Below, in pieces: positions 1 through 10,083 of a stretch of DNA of 32,883 nucleotides (within the stretch, counting starts at the first letter, position 1; each line of letters opens with the position of its first letter). The position numbers and the translations under genes are program-made. This stretch comes from Spirulina sp. CS-785/01 (lineage in GTDB: Bacteria > Cyanobacteriota > Cyanobacteriia > Cyanobacteriales > Spirulinaceae), in contig NZ_JAQMSD010000056.1 of NCBI RefSeq assembly GCF_028330525.1, positions 1 through 32,883 on the forward strand, read 5' to 3'. The notes under the pieces are model-generated. The model was not told the origin of the DNA. It ran no database searches and worked only from the letters and a program-made list of their open reading frames with translations.

Positions 1-201
1 AAGAAGTGAGGAGAGAAAAGTGAGAAGTGAGAAGTGAGTAGTCTGTAATTTTTTCTCTATCCTCTCTCCTCTATTCTCTCTCCTCCCTCTGGGGGAGAAC
101 AAAGAACCCAGAACAAACAACATTACTGTTTACTGTTCCCTATTTCCTGTTCCCTATTCCCGATTCCCTTGTTCACAAACAACAAACAACAAACAACCAA
201 C
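1..201. repeat. Heptamer-type repeat cluster, copy A of a 137-bp duplicated block
   Basis: Bases 1-137 are identical to 11132-11268. The rest is built of degenerate 7-bp units: TGTTCCC, TATTTCC, TGTTCCC, TATTCCC, GATTCCC, then AACAAAC three times running into the 3' end of the chemoreceptor gene at 202. The left edge is cut by the window, so the block may be longer. This resembles the short tandemly repeated repetitive (STRR) class of cyanobacteria. No gene is supported here. Confidence 0.85.
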
Positions 202-1692
202 CTAAACCATCTCTTTTAATTGTTGTGCTGTTTCGTTGAGTTTTTGAGTGCCGATTTTGGTTTGACTGATACCACTGGCGGTTTCTTGGGCGACTTTGTT
301 TAAATCATTCATGGCTTGGGCAATTTGTTGAAAGGCTAACATTTCCTGTTGGACAGTTAAGGAAATTTGTTGACTGCCTTCGACCATTTCTTCGACGGCC
401 TGGGTTACTTTGTCGAAGGTGTCGGCGGTGGTTTGGGTGAGTTTGAGGTTGTTTTCGACGTTTTGGGTCCCGGTTTCGGCGACGGTGACGGTGTTATTAA
501 TGGCGGTGTGGATGGTTTCGGCGAGAGTGCCGATTTTTTGGGAGGAGTCTTGGCTTTGTTCGGCTAGTTTGCGAATTTCGGCGGCGACAACGGAGAAGCC
601 ACGGCCATGATCTCCGGCGCGGACGGCTTCGATGGAGGCGTTTAAGGCGAGGAGGTTGGTTTGGTTGGCAAATTCGGTGACGAGTTGCGCGATCGCGCTA
701 ATTTCTTGGGCGGAGGTTTGCAGGTTTTGGCTTTTTTGCGCGATCGCTTCTACATTATCTCGCAATTGATTCATCCCGGCCATGGTTTCGCTGACGGCCT
801 CGTTCCCTTCTTGAGAAAGGGTTAACACATCCTGGGCGGTGGTGGTGAAGGTTTTGGCTTGTTCGGCGGATTGACGGGAGGAGGTTTCGAGTTGCTCCAT
901 GGTGCTGCTGGTTTCGTTGACGGAGGCGGCCTGTTGACTGGCGACTCTTTCTTGTTGTTCGCTGGCTACGGCGATCTGAGAACTGGCGGAGACGAGGCTG
1001 GCGATCGCATCTTCAACGGTGGCGGTAATAGCACGACTGAGAAACTGTCTTAGGGGTGATAAGACTAAAATCACGGTGATACCCAGTAAGAGTACAAACA
1101 CAATCAGAATCCAACGGAAGATTTGGCTGGCCTCGTTTCGTTCCTGTTGGGCGACCTCTAGTTGCAATTCAATTAAATCGTTGATTTTTTGGGTAATGGG
1201 ATCAATATTGCGATAAATACTTTGACTAAATCGGCTTAACCGTTGACGGTCTCCTGCTTGTAAAATTTCTTGTAATTCTTCAATGGCGTAATTGGAGGAA
1301 TTGAACAGTTGTTCGAGGTCTGCGGCCAGTTCGGCTTCTTGAGGGGTTAATTGGGTTTGTTGATAGTCTTCCCAGTTGCTTTCAATACGGACTAAGGCTT
1401 GGGTGACGGAGGTTAAGGCTTCATTTAAGGTCATTGTTCCGGCCTCGGCTTTATGGGTGGCATCCACAATGGACACGGCATAGGCATCGGAGACGACTTT
1501 AAGCTGGGTTAAGGGAACAACTCGGTCATCATAAATGGTTTGAATTTGTCGATTAATGGCCAAAAATCCCATTACGGATACCACTCCCACAACGACTAAC
1601 AAGCCGGCTGGAATGGCGGTAAAGACTTGAATTTTCGTTTTGAGTCTCATTGTATTAGGGGTCGATTTTTTGGTTGGGTTGAGATTAATCAT
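202..1692 (-). CDS. Methyl-accepting chemotaxis protein (4-helix-bundle sensor)
   Basis: This is a membrane chemoreceptor of 496 aa that would signal through CheW/CheA. The N-terminus is short and basic, followed by a first membrane segment at about residues 24-46. A helical sensor region at about 47-190 fits a four-helix-bundle MCP ligand domain, and a second membrane segment lies at about 192-213. The rest is the long coiled-coil signalling domain, with the conserved hairpin tip [18 protein letters not shown] and [18 protein letters not shown]. No clear HAMP domain is visible between the membrane segment and the signalling helices. It is a close paralogue of the next gene upstream (1751-3262): both end in a QTK-GTQKLNE...LK-MV pattern, which suggests tandem duplication. 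The two genes lie 58 bp apart and are probably co-transcribed. The ATG start has no strong ribosome site. The ligand is unknown. Confidence 0.93.
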   Translation of the reverse strand: MINLNPTKKSTPNTMRLKTKIQVFTAIPAGLLVVVGVVSVMGFLAINRQIQTIYDDRVVPLTQLKVVSDAYAVSIVDATHKAEAGTMTLNEALTSVTQALVRIESNWEDYQQTQLTPQEAELAADLEQLFNSSNYAIEELQEILQAGDRQRLSRFSQSIYRNIDPITQKINDLIELQLEVAQQERNEASQIFRWILIVFVLLLGITVILVLSPLRQFLSRAITATVEDAIASLVSASSQIAVASEQQERVASQQAASVNETSSTMEQLETSSRQSAEQAKTFTTTAQDVLTLSQEGNEAVSETMAGMNQLRDNVEAIAQKSQNLQTSAQEISAIAQLVTEFANQTNLLALNASIEAVRAGDHGRGFSVVAAEIRKLAEQSQDSSQKIGTLAETIHTAINNTVTVAETGTQNVENNLKLTQTTADTFDKVTQAVEEMVEGSQQISLTVQQEMLAFQQIAQAMNDLNKVAQETASGISQTKIGTQKLNETAQQLKEMV

Positions 1693-1750
1693 GATTCTAT
1701 TTTGCTCAATTCAGTTAAAGGGAAGAATCAGCGAAAAATAAGGACACCTC

Positions 1751-3262
1751 CTAAACCATATTTTTTAAAACTTGAGTGGCTTCATTAAGTTTTTGTGTTC
1801 CCAGTTTGGTTTGCGTAATCCCACTGGCACTTTCTTGGGCTCCCTGATTAATGGTGTTCATGGCTTGGACGACTTGTTGAATGGCACTGGCTTGTTGTTT
1901 AATATTCAGGGAAATTTGTTGGTTATTCAGCACCACATTATTGACCGCTTCGGCTACTCCATCGAAGGCATCGGCGGTTTTTTGGGTGATTTCTACGCCG
2001 TCTTCAACGGTTTTTGTCCCTTCGTCTGTCACCATGACGGTGGAGTTAATGGAATGTTGAATATCGGCGACTAAATCATTGATTTTTTGGGTGGATTGTT
2101 TGCTGCGATCGGCTAATTTGCGGATTTCGGTGGCAACCACGGAGAAGCCTTTTCCATGTTCTCCAGCCCGGACTGCTTCGACGGCAGCATTGAGGGCTAA
2201 CATATTGGTTTGGTTGGCTAAATCGGCCACTAATTGCGCGATCATGCCGATTTGGTTGGTTTGTTCGCTGAGTCGTAAAATTTGTTCTGCGATCGCGCTC
2301 ACTTTTTCTTTCAGCGCGTTCATCCCATCCAAGGTTTGACTCACCGCTTGGGTCCCCCCATCGGCTAATTCTAAAGCCCGTTTTGCCGCAGTGGCCGCCG
2401 CTTCGGCCTGTTCAGCAGACTGTTGCGACGAGGCCCCCAATTCATCCATGGTGGTGGTGGTTTCGTTTACGGACGCGGCCTGTTGACTGGCGGTTCGTTC
2501 CTGTTCTTCAATGGTGGAGGCAATTTCACTACTGGAGGTGGCCAAATTACTAGCCGTTTCGTTCATCCGACGAGACACATTATTAATAATCAAAGTTCCG
2601 GCAATAATGGCCACTATAATGGCTGATCCTGTAGCGATGCCAATGGCAGCAACTAACTGGTCTAAGGCTTTTTCTTGATCCCGTAAATTTTCTTCAACTA
2701 AGACATTTTCTCGTTGTTTAAACTGACTTAAAAGATTGCTTAATACTTCCGCTTGTTCCCGTCCACCTTGTCCTGTCCAAGACTGAATTGCTCCCTCAGT
2801 ATCTCCCTGCTGTACTTTTTCAATTAAGTCAGCATTCAAGTCTATGAGGGTCTCTATTTCAGCAACTAGACGCTCTAAAGTTTCTTTCTGTCCTTCATGA
2901 ATCACTAATTCATCCAGTTGAGCAAGCTGTTCCTCTACCTGATCCCGGGACGACCGATAAGATTCTAAAGATACCGTACTTGCGTCTAATAAATAACCTC
3001 GAGTTGCCCTAGAAACCGTCTGCACATTAAAGGCAATATCTCCAATGTGAGAAACGACCATCATAGACCGTTGTACGTCTTTTGCTTCTTTGCGAACGGT
3101 TTGCACATTCAAAAATACAATAATTCCCGACACAATAAATAAAACAATCGGAATCGCATAACCTGTAATAATCCAATGTCTTAATTTAAAGTTAACGTTT
3201 CCCTTGGCAATATTTTCTTGGTCTTGATAGTAATCTTTCCCCTTATCAAATAAATTGCTCAT
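1751..3262 (-). CDS. Methyl-accepting chemotaxis protein (CHASE3-like sensor)
   Basis: This second chemoreceptor has 503 aa. Membrane segments lie at about residues 30-52 and 205-227. The extracytoplasmic part includes the stretch [14 protein letters not shown], which looks like CHASE3-type sensor helices. The signalling domain carries the canonical tip [20 protein letters not shown] followed by [18 protein letters not shown]. An AGAGAGGA ribosome site lies just upstream of the ATG. It belongs to the minus-strand chemotaxis block between the tandem-CheW gene and the other receptor. The signalling half is very similar to its neighbour but the sensor half differs, so the pair probably senses different stimuli through the same adaptor. 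The assignment is firm for the family and open for the ligand. Confidence 0.93.
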   Translation of the reverse strand: MSNLFDKGKDYYQDQENIAKGNVNFKLRHWIITGYAIPIVLFIVSGIIVFLNVQTVRKEAKDVQRSMMVVSHIGDIAFNVQTVSRATRGYLLDASTVSLESYRSSRDQVEEQLAQLDELVIHEGQKETLERLVAEIETLIDLNADLIEKVQQGDTEGAIQSWTGQGGREQAEVLSNLLSQFKQRENVLVEENLRDQEKALDQLVAAIGIATGSAIIVAIIAGTLIINNVSRRMNETASNLATSSSEIASTIEEQERTASQQAASVNETTTTMDELGASSQQSAEQAEAAATAAKRALELADGGTQAVSQTLDGMNALKEKVSAIAEQILRLSEQTNQIGMIAQLVADLANQTNMLALNAAVEAVRAGEHGKGFSVVATEIRKLADRSKQSTQKINDLVADIQHSINSTVMVTDEGTKTVEDGVEITQKTADAFDGVAEAVNNVVLNNQQISLNIKQQASAIQQVVQAMNTINQGAQESASGITQTKLGTQKLNEATQVLKNMV

Positions 3263-3432
3263 CCTTGAAGTCCTCTCTTTAATCCAATTAAAAACGCTAT
3301 AGTTTAATTGTAAATCTAAATCTCACCTGTTGAAACTCCTTTTCTCATAACGTTATGTAACTTTTTTTAAAAAAAATGTAAGCTAGAGAAAGACCAGAAC
3401 AATGGAGGAAAAGAAGTCACCGTAGCTTTCTT
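3263..3432. other. AT-rich intergenic spacer with 12-bp palindrome
   Basis: This 170-bp spacer lies between the tandem-CheW and second receptor genes. It holds the perfect palindrome CATAACGTTATG at 3346-3357, followed by a run of T then A (about 3362-3378). The spacer is larger than the others in this block, so it may contain a partial terminator or a separate promoter for the receptor pair. No canonical promoter could be assigned. Confidence 0.4.
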
Positions 3433-4551
3433 CTAGATGACCTCATCAACAATTAAATGACCTTGCAGTAAAATCTTTTCTACTGCTAGCAAACTGAGCA
3501 TTTTTTCCCGATAGGTCGCTTCTCCCTCTAAATACTCATTATCAATAGAATGAATGGCCGTTGGAACAGAAGTAATTTCAGTCGGATTGAGTAACAAAAC
3601 ATCTAAAACTTCTTCCACAATAATCCCAACCACCAAACCCTGCACCTCAATAATCATGGCTTTTAATTGCTCAGAAACCGTCACACGCGGCAAATTCAAT
3701 AAACCACAAATATCAACTAACGTGACAATTTCTCCCCGTAAATTCATATTGCCAATAATATGGTCTGGACAACAAGGAACAGGGGTAATTTTGCCAATAT
3801 CCGTAAACTCTCGCACAATTTTTAAATCAATTCCAAAAAACTCTCCCCCTAGACGAATGGCCGCCAAAGGTTTAAACCCGTGGGATTCTTCCACTTCGGT
3901 ACTTTGACGGAGATGGTTAGTCCTGTCTTGAAAAATTTTCCGTTCTTGGGGGGTTGCTTGGGGACAAAAAAGCGGTAATTCTTCCCGTTGATGGTTTAAG
4001 TCTTCTTCTTTTAATTCTTCCAGTGTACTGGCCTCTAAAAACTCTTGGGGAAGATGTTCTCGACGACGTTCAACAGAATTAATTAACGGGTCGGGGTCGA
4101 GGAGAATAATGAGCGAGTCTGTACTGCGAGCAATTCCCTTTTTAAAGGTTACTTGTTGCTCTTGGGGGTTCTCCCGTCCATAGGATACATCACTAGAAAT
4201 TTCTTGAGAAGAAATTTGTCGAACCTCATGGACTTGGTTAACAACAATTCCTAAACGAGTCTCGTTCCAGCGTAGCACCACCAGACAATCCGTGGTTTTA
4301 TATTGAGGGGAACGATACCCAAATCTAAGATGTAAGTCCATCACCGGGAGAATAGTCCCCCGTAAATTAATTACCCCGACAATATCATAGGGAGCTTGGG
4401 GAATAGGGGTTAATTCGGGTAAAAAGAAAACTTCTTCAACAACTGTGGTTGCAATACCGTATAAAGACTGGTGTAAGCTAAAAATGAGATAGGTTTCTTC
4501 TAGGGTTTGTAGAGATTTTTGAGAGTCTTTAATGAGAGAATTGCTGTTCAT
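3433..4551 (-). CDS. Tandem-CheW-domain chemotaxis adaptor
   Basis: This is a coupling protein with two CheW-like folds. The first, at about residues 18-160, has YLIFSLHQSLYGIATTVVEE and VVGVINLRGTILPVMDLHLR. The second, at about 225-365, has LAAIRLGGEFFGIDLKIVRE and IIGNMNLRGEIVTLVDICGL. A polar linker of about 60 residues joins them. The role inferred from the family is to bridge receptors to CheA; two CheW modules could let one polypeptide bind two partners. No receiver domain is present, so it is not CheV. The ATG at 4551 is preferred over an in-frame TTG at 4563. The gene lies about 50 bp after cheR on the same strand and is followed by the receptors, consistent with one transcription unit. 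Confidence 0.9.
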   Translation of the reverse strand: MNSNSLIKDSQKSLQTLEETYLIFSLHQSLYGIATTVVEEVFFLPELTPIPQAPYDIVGVINLRGTILPVMDLHLRFGYRSPQYKTTDCLVVLRWNETRLGIVVNQVHEVRQISSQEISSDVSYGRENPQEQQVTFKKGIARSTDSLIILLDPDPLINSVERRREHLPQEFLEASTLEELKEEDLNHQREELPLFCPQATPQERKIFQDRTNHLRQSTEVEESHGFKPLAAIRLGGEFFGIDLKIVREFTDIGKITPVPCCPDHIIGNMNLRGEIVTLVDICGLLNLPRVTVSEQLKAMIIEVQGLVVGIIVEEVLDVLLLNPTEITSVPTAIHSIDNEYLEGEATYREKMLSLLAVEKILLQGHLIVDEVI

Positions 4552-4600
4552 TAGTATTACCAAGAATTCAATTAATAATTGAGTAGATGACCCAGATTAA

Positions 4601-6166
4601 TTAAGCGTTAAATTTTCGGTCAAGGTTATTAACAAATTCAGTCGGAACTTGATGAACCGACCTAGACCGATTAATTTTTAAGCTAGTAGAATCAGATTTT
4701 TTGCCATTGCGGGATACTTTTTGCAGTAACTCCATGGCGGCCTGCTGCATTTTTTGAGCGCGTTTTTGATCCCCTTCTTGGTCATAAATATAACTTAATT
4801 CTGAATAAGCAGGAACGGAGTTGGGATCAAGATAAATAATTTTCTTGAATAACCGTTTAGCTTCTTCAATATCCTCCTGCTCTTCGGCAATTTGAGCCAA
4901 TAAATAATAAATGGAAACCGCAAAACTATCAATTTCTAAGGCTTGATAACACAAAAACTTAGCCTCAGCATATTCCCCGGAATTGGCCGCAATACTCGCT
5001 AATAAGAAATAAGCGGAAAATTTCTGCTCGTCTCGTTGTAAGACTAACCGTGCTTTTTCGGCAGCTAAATGATAATATTTTTGTGCAAATAAAGTTTCTG
5101 CTTCTTGGAGTAACTGGGAAGTTGAATGGTCTTGGGAGTCGCTAGAATTCTGCGGAAATGGGGGATTTTGCTTTAGGGAAAAAGACTGAGAAACCGGACT
5201 AGGTTGAACGGATGCAGAACGAGAGGAGCGCCATTTTTTGGGAAAATCAGTCAAGGAATTAGACTGGTTTTTCCCTGCTGTTTGATCTAGGATTGGTTTG
5301 GGGGTTGCGGGTGCGGACGGTCGATAGGTGTAAATAATGGAATCAGGGAAAATTGCACTCTGAAAATCTTGTAACACCTGACCATATAATTCAGCGTGTC
5401 CGGTTAATAGATACCCTTCCTCCTTGAGTGCGGTTTTAAAGTTTTTTAAGGCGGTATGGATGCCTTCTGGGGTAAAATAAATAAACACATTGCGGCAAAT
5501 AATCAAATCAAGATTAGATAACTCTGTCTGAGTCTGGTTCGCTAAATTTTCGACTAAATTAAATGTCTCAAACTGGACTAAATGACGGATATTGGCGTTT
5601 AGTTGATACCCTTGAGGCAATGATTTAAAATACTTCTGAATAGTCTCCAAGGAAAGACTCCGTAAAGACCAAGGACTATAAACCCCTTTTTTCGCTTTTT
5701 GTAAGGCCGCTTGATTAATATCCGTGCCAATAATTTGTACCTCCCAACTCTCAAAATTAGGGAGGAGAGAATGGAGCGTCATGGCTAAAGAATAGGGTTC
5801 TTCTCCCGTGGAACATCCCGCACTCCAAATGCGTAAACGACGCTGATGTTGATTCCGTTGAATTAATTCGGGTAGAATTTGCTCGGAGAGTAACTTAAAT
5901 TGCCCGCGATCGCGGAAAAAATAACTCTCAATGTTGGTCAATAATTGAATAAAATGCTCCCATTCCCGCGCACTGGTTGACGTATTGGTTTCCAATAATT
6001 GATAATAGGTTTCGGGACGAGAGAGATTGAGCCGATGCAGACGTTGCCAAATTTTCTGGGTTAACATTCCATAGTCCTGTTCCCGAATTTGCAACCCAGT
6101 TCTACGGGCAATTAATTGACAAAATGCCTGTAGAAGTGTGACAGTAATAACTCCAGAAGATTGCAT
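4601..6166 (-). CDS. cheR: CheR-type chemoreceptor methyltransferase with C-terminal TPR repeats
   Basis: This 521-aa protein would transfer methyl groups from S-adenosylmethionine to glutamates of chemoreceptors. A helical N-terminal CheR domain (about residues 5-75) includes NIESYFFRDRGQF. It is followed by a Rossmann methyltransferase domain with the SAM motif IWSAGCSTGEEPYSLAM, then IIGTDIN and DLIICRNVFIYFTPEG. A Ser/Pro/Gln-rich linker (about 285-350) leads into three or four TPR-like helical pairs (about 350-475), with AAEKARLVLQRDEQKFSAYF and RLFKKIIYLDPNSVPAYSEL. CheR proteins with TPR tails are known in several phyla. An AAGGAG site sits 5-6 nt before the ATG. The gene lies between the kinase and CheW genes. 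No CheB partner is visible in the window. Confidence 0.92.
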   Translation of the reverse strand: MQSSGVITVTLLQAFCQLIARRTGLQIREQDYGMLTQKIWQRLHRLNLSRPETYYQLLETNTSTSAREWEHFIQLLTNIESYFFRDRGQFKLLSEQILPELIQRNQHQRRLRIWSAGCSTGEEPYSLAMTLHSLLPNFESWEVQIIGTDINQAALQKAKKGVYSPWSLRSLSLETIQKYFKSLPQGYQLNANIRHLVQFETFNLVENLANQTQTELSNLDLIICRNVFIYFTPEGIHTALKNFKTALKEEGYLLTGHAELYGQVLQDFQSAIFPDSIIYTYRPSAPATPKPILDQTAGKNQSNSLTDFPKKWRSSRSASVQPSPVSQSFSLKQNPPFPQNSSDSQDHSTSQLLQEAETLFAQKYYHLAAEKARLVLQRDEQKFSAYFLLASIAANSGEYAEAKFLCYQALEIDSFAVSIYYLLAQIAEEQEDIEEAKRLFKKIIYLDPNSVPAYSELSYIYDQEGDQKRAQKMQQAAMELLQKVSRNGKKSDSTSLKINRSRSVHQVPTEFVNNLDRKFNA

Positions 6167-6345
6167 GAAGACTCCTTCGATAAATAATGTGTGTTGGGGG
6201 AACAGACCAAAGATACCAAGAAATAAAGTCAGACCAGCAGGAAGAAAACGGGAAAAATCCAGTCGTGACAGTCATCCAGAGAGAGTTTAGACCTCTCTAT
6301 CTTGAGTGTAAAGGGGAATATCGAGATGCACCCAAGAACTTAAAA

Positions 6346-8745
6346 TTAGGTTAAGCTGCGAAAGGGTTGGATGGGAATTTGAATAACAAACTCGGTTCCC
6401 TGACCCACTTCTGAAATACACTCTAGCCTACCCTGATGTTTTTCCACCACAATTTGGTAACTAATCGCCAATCCTAACCCTGTTCCTTTCCCCACAGGTT
6501 TGGTGGTAAAGAAGGGGTCAAAAATATGTTTCACCGTATCAGAAGACATCCCAGACCCATTATCCCGAATGCGAATGATCACATCCCCCGAAATCGTCTC
6601 CTCATCGTCTTCCCCTGGGGGGTCATCGAGGAGTCCTTCAGTGGTAATGGTAATACGGTGGGGTTCAGGTTGACTTTCGACCGCATCGATCGCATTACTA
6701 ATAATATTCATAAACACCTGGTTCAGTTGTCCCGCATAACATTCCACTTTCGGTAACTCCCCATACTGCTTCTCAATCTCCACTTCCGGGCGGTCTCCCT
6801 TGGCTTTCAGCCGATTGTGTAAAATGAGTAGGGTATTATCAATCCCCTCATGAATATCCACAGGTTTCATCTCCGCTTGGTCTAACCTGGAGAAATTCCG
6901 CAACGAGAGGACAATTTGGCGGATGCGTTCGGCCCCAATTTGCATCGAGGAGAGGGTTTTCGGTAAATCTTCGAGAACAAACTCAAAATCAATCTCCTCC
7001 ATGAAATCCGAGACCTCCGCTTTCGGGTCGGGATAATATTTTTGATAGAGGGTCACTAACTCCAATAAATCGTGGACATATTCATTGGTATAACTAAGAT
7101 TCCCCGAAATAAAATTCACAGGATTATTAATTTCATGGGCAATTCCGGCCACCATTTGACCCAAACTGGACATTTTTTCCGTTTGAATGAGTTGGGCCTG
7201 GGCTTTTTTCAGTTGTTGTAGGGTGGACTCCAGTTGCTGGGCCTGGGTTTGGGCCGCCAGGGCCGTGGCCCGGGTTTGGGCGAATAATTCCGCGTGATCG
7301 ACGGCCAAGGCTAACTGATCTACCACCGCTTGGAGGACTTCCACTTCTTGGTCACTCCAATGACGAAGGCCGTGGAGATGACTACAGGCAATGGCCCCTA
7401 GATGATTAGATCGGGTTTTTAAGGGGAGTAATAAGATAGATTTGACTTCTAAATCCTCTAACAGGTCTGCCACGGCGGCCACATCCTCGTCCGGGAGGTG
7501 GGGAAGACAGAGATGTTCGGTATTATCAATCCGCAGAATTTTGAGGGTTTCAATGGGTTGATAAAAGGGAGTCAGAATATCGGAGTCACAGGTACTCATT
7601 AAGCTGGGATGCTGGTCGTCTTTGGCTGCTTCGTGACTGACAATGAGACTGAGTTCTTCTTGGGACCAACACCAGAGATAGGTACAGAAATCTACGTTGA
7701 GTAAGGTGCGAATTTCTTGGACGGCGGTTTCGAGGATGGTGTTCAGGTCGAGGGAGTTGCGAATTTGGTTGGCTAACCGAAAGAGGAGGGCTTCTCGACG
7801 GTTGAGTAAGGCGGTTCGGGCCTGGCAACGGTCGATGTCAATGGCGAGGTTATCGGCGAGGGTTTCCAGTCCTTCTTGGAGGGTTTCGTTGAGGGGGTGA
7901 TAGGCCCAAAGGGCTAATACTCCAAATAAACGGTCTTCTAAGACGAGGGGATAACCGATGAGGTGGAGTTTGCTGTTGTGGGGGAGTTTGGCCCGTTCCA
8001 CATGGCAAAAGAGGGGGTCGGGTTTTTCGTCTTCGCCAGGGGTTTCGGGGGGAAGGGTTTTGCGGGATAAGTCGCCGAAGACGGGGAAGACTAAATCATA
8101 GATGGGTTGGAGACTATTGGCGATCATGCCGATGACAGACCCTTCTAGGGTAAGATAGGGGTTGCTGAATAGGTCGCTTTCGAGGAGTTTTGGGGGGATT
8201 TCGGGGTGGGCTTCGAGTCCTTGACGTTCGAGTTGTTCGGTTTGGGGGTTATAGGTCCAAATGGCAGCGATCGCTGCGTCGAGTTCTTCGATTAAGGTTT
8301 GGGTACAGTATTGTAAACTGTCGTGGAGGGAGTGAGACCGGACGAGATAGCGGCTAATGTTGGCTTCGAGATGGGCCAAGCGCGATCGCTCTAAGAGATC
8401 AGCCTCCACTCGTTTTCGTTCCGAGACATCTCGTAAACAGACGGAAATTCCCTCTCGATAAGGGGCGATTCGCGCTTCTACCCAGGTTTTTCCCACGGGA
8501 AAGAAGGCTTCAAAATGACTGGTGACTTGTTGCGTCATCACTCGTCGATATTCTTGCTCGAAACTACCACCAATGAGTTCGGGGAAGATTTCCCAGATAC
8601 AACGGTTCAGTAGGCTTTGGCGGGGTTGACCGAGTAGTTTTTCTGCGATCGCATTCAAATAGGTAAATTGCCACCCATTGTCGAGAATAAAAACAGCATC
8701 TGTCAGGGTTTCTATGATGGGGCTATCCATGAAACTAACAACCAT
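6346..8745 (-). CDS. Hybrid-input sensor histidine kinase (PAS-GAF-GAF-HisKA-HATPase)
   Basis: This is a soluble kinase with no membrane segment. Domains in order are PAS (about residues 8-112, ending in the typical SERKRVEADL exit helix), GAF-like (about 125-310), second GAF-like (about 315-488, with SILLLPLKTRSNHLGAIACS), a coiled coil (about 490-530), and the dimerisation/phosphoacceptor domain with AHEINNPVNF (His at about 537). The ATPase domain has an N box (NQVFMNIISNAIDAV), a G1 box (DNGSGM), FDPFFTTKP and GKGTGLGLAIS. The ATG at 8745 is chosen because AAGGAG lies 9 nt upstream; an in-frame ATG at 8769 would add eight residues and lacks such a site. GAF2 has a Cys-Thr-Tyr-Leu start, but no standard phytochrome signature was recognised. 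It is likely a phosphate donor for a nearby receiver such as 9465-9851, by inference only. Confidence 0.93.
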   Translation of the reverse strand: MVVSFMDSPIIETLTDAVFILDNGWQFTYLNAIAEKLLGQPRQSLLNRCIWEIFPELIGGSFEQEYRRVMTQQVTSHFEAFFPVGKTWVEARIAPYREGISVCLRDVSERKRVEADLLERSRLAHLEANISRYLVRSHSLHDSLQYCTQTLIEELDAAIAAIWTYNPQTEQLERQGLEAHPEIPPKLLESDLFSNPYLTLEGSVIGMIANSLQPIYDLVFPVFGDLSRKTLPPETPGEDEKPDPLFCHVERAKLPHNSKLHLIGYPLVLEDRLFGVLALWAYHPLNETLQEGLETLADNLAIDIDRCQARTALLNRREALLFRLANQIRNSLDLNTILETAVQEIRTLLNVDFCTYLWCWSQEELSLIVSHEAAKDDQHPSLMSTCDSDILTPFYQPIETLKILRIDNTEHLCLPHLPDEDVAAVADLLEDLEVKSILLLPLKTRSNHLGAIACSHLHGLRHWSDQEVEVLQAVVDQLALAVDHAELFAQTRATALAAQTQAQQLESTLQQLKKAQAQLIQTEKMSSLGQMVAGIAHEINNPVNFISGNLSYTNEYVHDLLELVTLYQKYYPDPKAEVSDFMEEIDFEFVLEDLPKTLSSMQIGAERIRQIVLSLRNFSRLDQAEMKPVDIHEGIDNTLLILHNRLKAKGDRPEVEIEKQYGELPKVECYAGQLNQVFMNIISNAIDAVESQPEPHRITITTEGLLDDPPGEDDEETISGDVIIRIRDNGSGMSSDTVKHIFDPFFTTKPVGKGTGLGLAISYQIVVEKHQGRLECISEVGQGTEFVIQIPIQPFRSLT

Positions 8746-9464
8746 TAATTGGGACTCCTTATCACTCATTTCATTAATCGTTGGGGGGTTGAGCCAGGGG
8801 GCATCCCCTGGGCGGGATTCCCCGGTCTGCTTGGACGATCTGGCTGGGTCGCTGCACCCCTAGAGGCGATTGGACTTGCTCCTGGGCTTGCCCTTGGCAT
8901 TCATTCCTGCCAAATTTATTCCTGCCAAAAGGAGAGAAAATCGTGCTTTTCTTAAACAAGTCTTGAATTTTTGTAAATGAAACTTGCAACACAGGGTAAA
9001 AAATGTTAAGGTGAGAGGTTTTAAAAGACAAATTTTTAATAGATTCAGAAAGTAGTGAACCTTTCCTACTTTTATTATCTCTTATTGTCCTTACATTAAG
9101 ATTCCGGACAAGTCAATCTATAGGAAATCTTTAAATAAACTTTAAAGCTTCTACACAAATAACCCCGAGACTGTATTGAATGGGTTTACATCTTATTCTT
9201 CCACTAGCAAAACTCGGAAAATATCGTCATGGCAGCGAAAAATACAGTCACGATGAAATCTACCTCAAAATGTTACAAAAATTCACATTAAGACCCCGGA
9301 ATTACAAAAGTTTACACAGAGCGACAAGAGTAAAAACTTATTTGACTGAATACCTCCCTTTTGTGTGGATCGGAGCGACCATTAAATTAAAATAGAAAAT
9401 AGACAATAAAGGTTGAGAATTCCTCAACTTTGTGTAATGATTTCATCGGGTAGAGGGAGATGTC
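8746..9464. other. Long non-coding region between divergent kinase and receiver genes
   Basis: This stretch of about 700 bp has two parts. Bases 8776-8935 are GC-rich, with the palindrome-like GGGGGCATCCCC, and end in a 15-bp direct repeat (ATTCCTGCCAAA at 8903 and 8918). Bases 8940-9464 are AT-rich and likely carry the divergent promoters. Two open frames, 8774-9031 minus (85 codons) and 9180-9395 plus (71 codons), have no recognisable protein character and no good ribosome site, so I do not call them genes. Confidence 0.5.
9409..9431 (+). promoter_or_regulatory. Leader hairpin upstream of receiver gene
   Basis: AAGGTTGAG (9409-9417) and CTCAACTTT (9423-9431) form a 9-bp stem with one G-U pair around the loop AATTC, 33 nt before the ATG at 9465. 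No T-run follows, so it is not a standard terminator. It could be a leader structure or an operator. Confidence 0.4.
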
Positions 9465-9851
9465 ATGGGAATGACCCAAGCACCAACAATACTGGCCGTG
9501 GACGACAGTCCCATTATGCGTAAACTGCTACAAGAAACCTTAGAAGACCGTTATAACGTCGTAGTAGCGGATAATGCGGTTGACGCACTCTCGACCATTT
9601 ATCATCAAGATATATCCTTGTTACTGTTAGATGTGACCATGCCGGGAGTCGATGGCCTCGAACTGTGCCGCACCGTTCGCAGTTTGCCCCAATTCGAGTC
9701 CTTACCCATTATTATGCTCACAGCACGGGATGGTGCTTTTGATAAAGTGCAAGGCCGTTTAGCCGGAGCAACGGAATATTTAACTAAACCTTTTGATAAA
9801 GATAAACTGTTAGCCACGGTAGATAATTTTATTCATACAGCCAAGAAATAA
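9465..9851 (+). CDS. Stand-alone CheY-like response regulator receiver
   Basis: This 128-aa single-domain receiver has all key residues: acidic pocket Asp13-Asp14, phosphoacceptor Asp56 in LLLLDVTMP, Thr86 in IMLTAR and Lys108 in YLTKPFD. There is no DNA-binding or enzymatic output domain, so it would work by phosphorylation-dependent protein binding, as in CheY, PilG or PilH. A GGGAG ribosome site lies 6 nt before the first ATG. It is divergent from the histidine kinase at 6346-8745, and partnership with that kinase or with the nearby chemotaxis block is plausible but not shown. Confidence 0.95.
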   Translation: MGMTQAPTILAVDDSPIMRKLLQETLEDRYNVVVADNAVDALSTIYHQDISLLLLDVTMPGVDGLELCRTVRSLPQFESLPIIMLTARDGAFDKVQGRLAGATEYLTKPFDKDKLLATVDNFIHTAKK

Positions 9852-10021
9852 GTCTTTTTTTTCATTTGTCAAGGGTCCTTCGAGATATTTTGGGCAAGGC
9901 GGGTTCACGTTATCTCCAAGAGGTGAATCTTTCTCAGTTTCTAGTACGCTCTTGAGCAGTAAAAATTAATGGATTTAATCCCCATCAAGGAGATTGCTGA
10001 TTCATCTTTCTAGAGGAATTT

Positions 10022-10055
10022 CCAGTAGAGGCACGATGTGCTGCGTCTCTACTGG
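10022..10055. terminator. Inverted repeat between convergent genes
   Basis: CCAGTAGAG (10022-10030) and CTCTACTGG (10047-10055) are perfect 9-bp arms around a 16-nt loop that itself contains GCAC/GTGC. It lies between the 3' ends of the receiver gene and hslO. It may serve as a two-way terminator or be a copy of a dispersed palindromic repeat; there is no T-run. Confidence 0.45.
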
Positions 10056-10083
10056 CTATGGAATGGAGTTCAGATCACTGAGA

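Noticed and set aside
1-201. Possible CRISPR array in the short repeats
   Set aside because: Units are 7 bp and contiguous without spacers, unlike CRISPR repeats of 23-40 bp.
8774-9031. 85-codon open frame just upstream of the kinase on the same strand
   Set aside because: The translated sequence is low-complexity, follows the GC-rich patch and 15-bp repeat, has no ribosome site and no recognisable domain.
9180-9395. 71-codon plus-strand frame before the receiver gene
   Set aside because: No ribosome site and no family character; ends just before a leader hairpin. More likely part of the promoter region.
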